A stretch of DNA of 7,343 nt, taken from assembly GCA_017534365.1 (NCBI GenBank), contig JAFWCS010000401.1, positions 1 to 7,343 of the forward strand. Direction: 5' to 3'. Source of the DNA: Clostridia bacterium (GTDB lineage Bacteria; Bacillota; Clostridia; Oscillospirales; Acutalibacteraceae). Both the position numbers and the translations under genes were made by a program. Positions 6,050 to 7,343 of the stretch are shown here, piece after piece. Every line of letters begins with the position of its first letter. Position 1 is the stretch's first letter. Under the pieces are notes generated by a model. The model ran no database searches. It was not told the origin of the DNA and worked only from the letters and a program-made list of their open reading frames with translations.

Positions 6050-7343
6050 ATGAGAATCTTTATAAACAAGAAGAAAAAATCTGACGAAGAAAGCTACTGG
6101 CAGTCATCCACGGATATGATGGTGGGTCTGCTTCTCGTGCTGATCCTCTTGATCGCGCTGCTGCTTCTGCTGCTTGCGCGCAGAAACGACCACCGTTATC
6201 CGTATGATGAGACCGTGCCGTATTCAGTCACCACGCAGGATGATGATGAGGATGAGTCAACCACGCACCGCGAGGATTACACCCGCGCCGAGGAAACGAC
6301 CACCCGCCCGTATCAGGACGGCGGCGGTGACGGCGAGCCGCAGACGACCGGGCACGACGAACCTTATGACGATTTCGGAAAAACGGCCGTTCTGGTCGCC
6401 GTGATCGACGAGGAAACCGGCAACGTCATCAAACAAAGCGGTATCCTGTTTGAGCTTTATGCTGATCAGGATAAGGTCACGGGCCTGCAGGCGCTGTATA
6501 CATACTACCCCCATAAGATTGAATACAAACAGTATGAAACGACCGAATCCGGCACGTTCTATCTGCCGGAAAAGATCTGGGACGGCTGGTATTCCCTGCA
6601 TAATCTGACAGCGCCCGAGAAATATGAGCCGGGCTCCGTCACGAAGTTTGAGATCACGGAAACACGCGACTGGAACGATCCCTATCTTGTTTCTGTTCCG
6701 CTTTCGCCGGCGAAGAACACCATCAAGATCAACGCGGTGGATTCCGTCACAAAAGCGCCGGTCGCCGGCGGTGTTTATGAGATCGTCGCCGAGCCGGACG
6801 TCATTCTGCTCGACGGCACGATCCGGCTGAACAAGGGCGACGTTGCCGACACGATCACGACGGATGAAAAGGGCTTTGCCCAGAGCAAGCCGCTGTATCT
6901 CGGCAACTATCGCATCCGGCAGAAAACGGCGAGCGAATTCTACGCCGTGATGACCGATCCGATCCTGACGGAAGTGAAGAAGACCGATGAGACCGAAACG
7001 CCCGTGACGCAGGTCCTGTGCGACAAGACGGAGTTCGTTTATACGCTGACCGACGTCTTTGACGGCACGCCGATTCCCGACGCCGTCTTTACGCAGGCGG
7101 ACGGCAAAGAGCTCAAGACTGATGCCGACGGCCGCATTGTGCTGACGGATCTGACGAAGGGCACGACCTACACGCTCACGCTGCAGACCCTGCCCAAACC
7201 CTTCCGCCCCGCAAAGCTGAACGCCTCCTTCACCGTTGATGCGAAGGGCTACATTCACGATCAGGCAAAATACAACGCCACCGGGACCGCTTATACGATC
7301 CGTCTGTCCGCCTATGCTGCCGACCGGCTGCTCAAGCAGGAAG
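6050..7343 (+). CDS. MotB/ZorB-like membrane protein with SpaA/Cna-B-like extracellular domains (3'-truncated)
   Basis: The frame is open from ATG 6050 to the window end (431 codons, no stop). The start follows AAGGAG (6039-6044) by 5 bases. Residues 1-21 are a basic cytoplasmic tail ending YWQSSTDMM; Asp22 lies at the start of a single strongly hydrophobic helix (23-43), the arrangement of the ion-carrying Asp in MotB/ExbD/ZorB plugs (compare the SYxDMMT region of MotB). Residues 46-110 are an acidic, Thr/Pro-rich linker (TTQDDDEDESTT, EETTTRP). Then come three beta-rich domains like SpaA/Cna-B (prealbumin-like) folds: about 111-222 (VAVIDEETGNVI, ILFELY, GTFYLPEKI), 223-320 (IKINAVDSVTKAPVAGGVYEI, read in two parts, TITTDEKGFAQSKPLYLGNY) and 327-431 (FDGTPIPDAVF, TDADGRIVL). 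No OmpA/peptidoglycan-binding domain is seen in the visible part. As the second gene of a channel-EAL pair, it is the likely stator partner, projecting a stalk outside the cell. Confidence 0.88.
   Translation, partial: MRIFINKKKKSDEESYWQSSTDMMVGLLLVLILLIALLLLLLARRNDHRYPYDETVPYSVTTQDDDEDESTTHREDYTRAEETTTRPYQDGGGDGEPQTTGHDEPYDDFGKTAVLVAVIDEETGNVIKQSGILFELYADQDKVTGLQALYTYYPHKIEYKQYETTESGTFYLPEKIWDGWYSLHNLTAPEKYEPGSVTKFEITETRDWNDPYLVSVPLSPAKNTIKINAVDSVTKAPVAGGVYEIVAEPDVILLDGTIRLNKGDVADTITTDEKGFAQSKPLYLGNYRIRQKTASEFYAVMTDPILTEVKKTDETETPVTQVLCDKTEFVYTLTDVFDGTPIPDAVFTQADGKELKTDADGRIVLTDLTKGTTYTLTLQTLPKPFRPAKLNASFTVDAKGYIHDQAKYNATGTAYTIRLSAYAADRLLKQE

Noticed and set aside
6257..7258. 333-codon open frame on the minus strand
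   Set aside because: It lies opposite the MotB-like/Cna-B gene, which has a ribosome binding site, a recognisable Asp helix and domain motifs; the minus frame is a GC-rich shadow without recognisable features.

Overview
The window looks like a chromosomal segment of a moderately GC-rich Gram-positive anaerobe of the Clostridia, most likely an Oscillospirales/Ruminococcaceae-type gut bacterium. This is inferred from strong AGGAGG-type ribosome binding sites, sigma-A promoters, a Firmicutes-style thiamin pyrophosphokinase and Cna-B/SpaA-type surface domains. All supported genes lie on the + strand. No rRNA, tRNA, CRISPR array or insertion sequence was seen, and no gene-free stretch exceeds about 240 bases.

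Region 1 (1-1435) holds the 3' part of an alpha-helical repeat protein of unknown function, followed 10 bases later by thiN (thiamin diphosphokinase). Region 2 (1432-4313) starts at a near-perfect sigma-A promoter whose -35 box overlaps the thiN stop codon. It drives a small protein with a possible restriction-endonuclease-like C-terminal domain. Next come a ~135-nt element closed by a perfect 16-bp inverted repeat (2030-2045 / 2149-2164) with strong internal hairpins, a 407-aa standalone reverse transcriptase, and a membrane-anchored metallophosphoesterase whose start overlaps the RT stop by 11 bases. An intrinsic terminator at 4274-4313 closes the unit. The structured element immediately upstream of an RT that is neither a retron RT nor a group II intron maturase is one candidate undescribed system (ncRNA plus RT).

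Region 3 (4353-7343) is a separate transcription unit with its own promoter (TTGATT-17 bp-TATAAT) and a ~110-nt partly structured leader. Its first gene encodes a four-helix MotA/TolQ/ExbB-type channel protein fused to a C-terminal EAL domain that has lost its catalytic residues. The second encodes a MotB/ZorB-like protein with a membrane-embedded Asp helix. In place of the usual peptidoglycan-binding OmpA domain it carries an acidic/Thr-rich linker and at least three SpaA/Cna-B-like beta-sandwich domains, and it runs off the window end. Together they suggest an ion-driven stator-like machine linking a cytoplasmic EAL pseudoenzyme, possibly a c-di-GMP receptor, to an extracellular stalk of Cna-B domains. 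This is the second and most striking candidate system.
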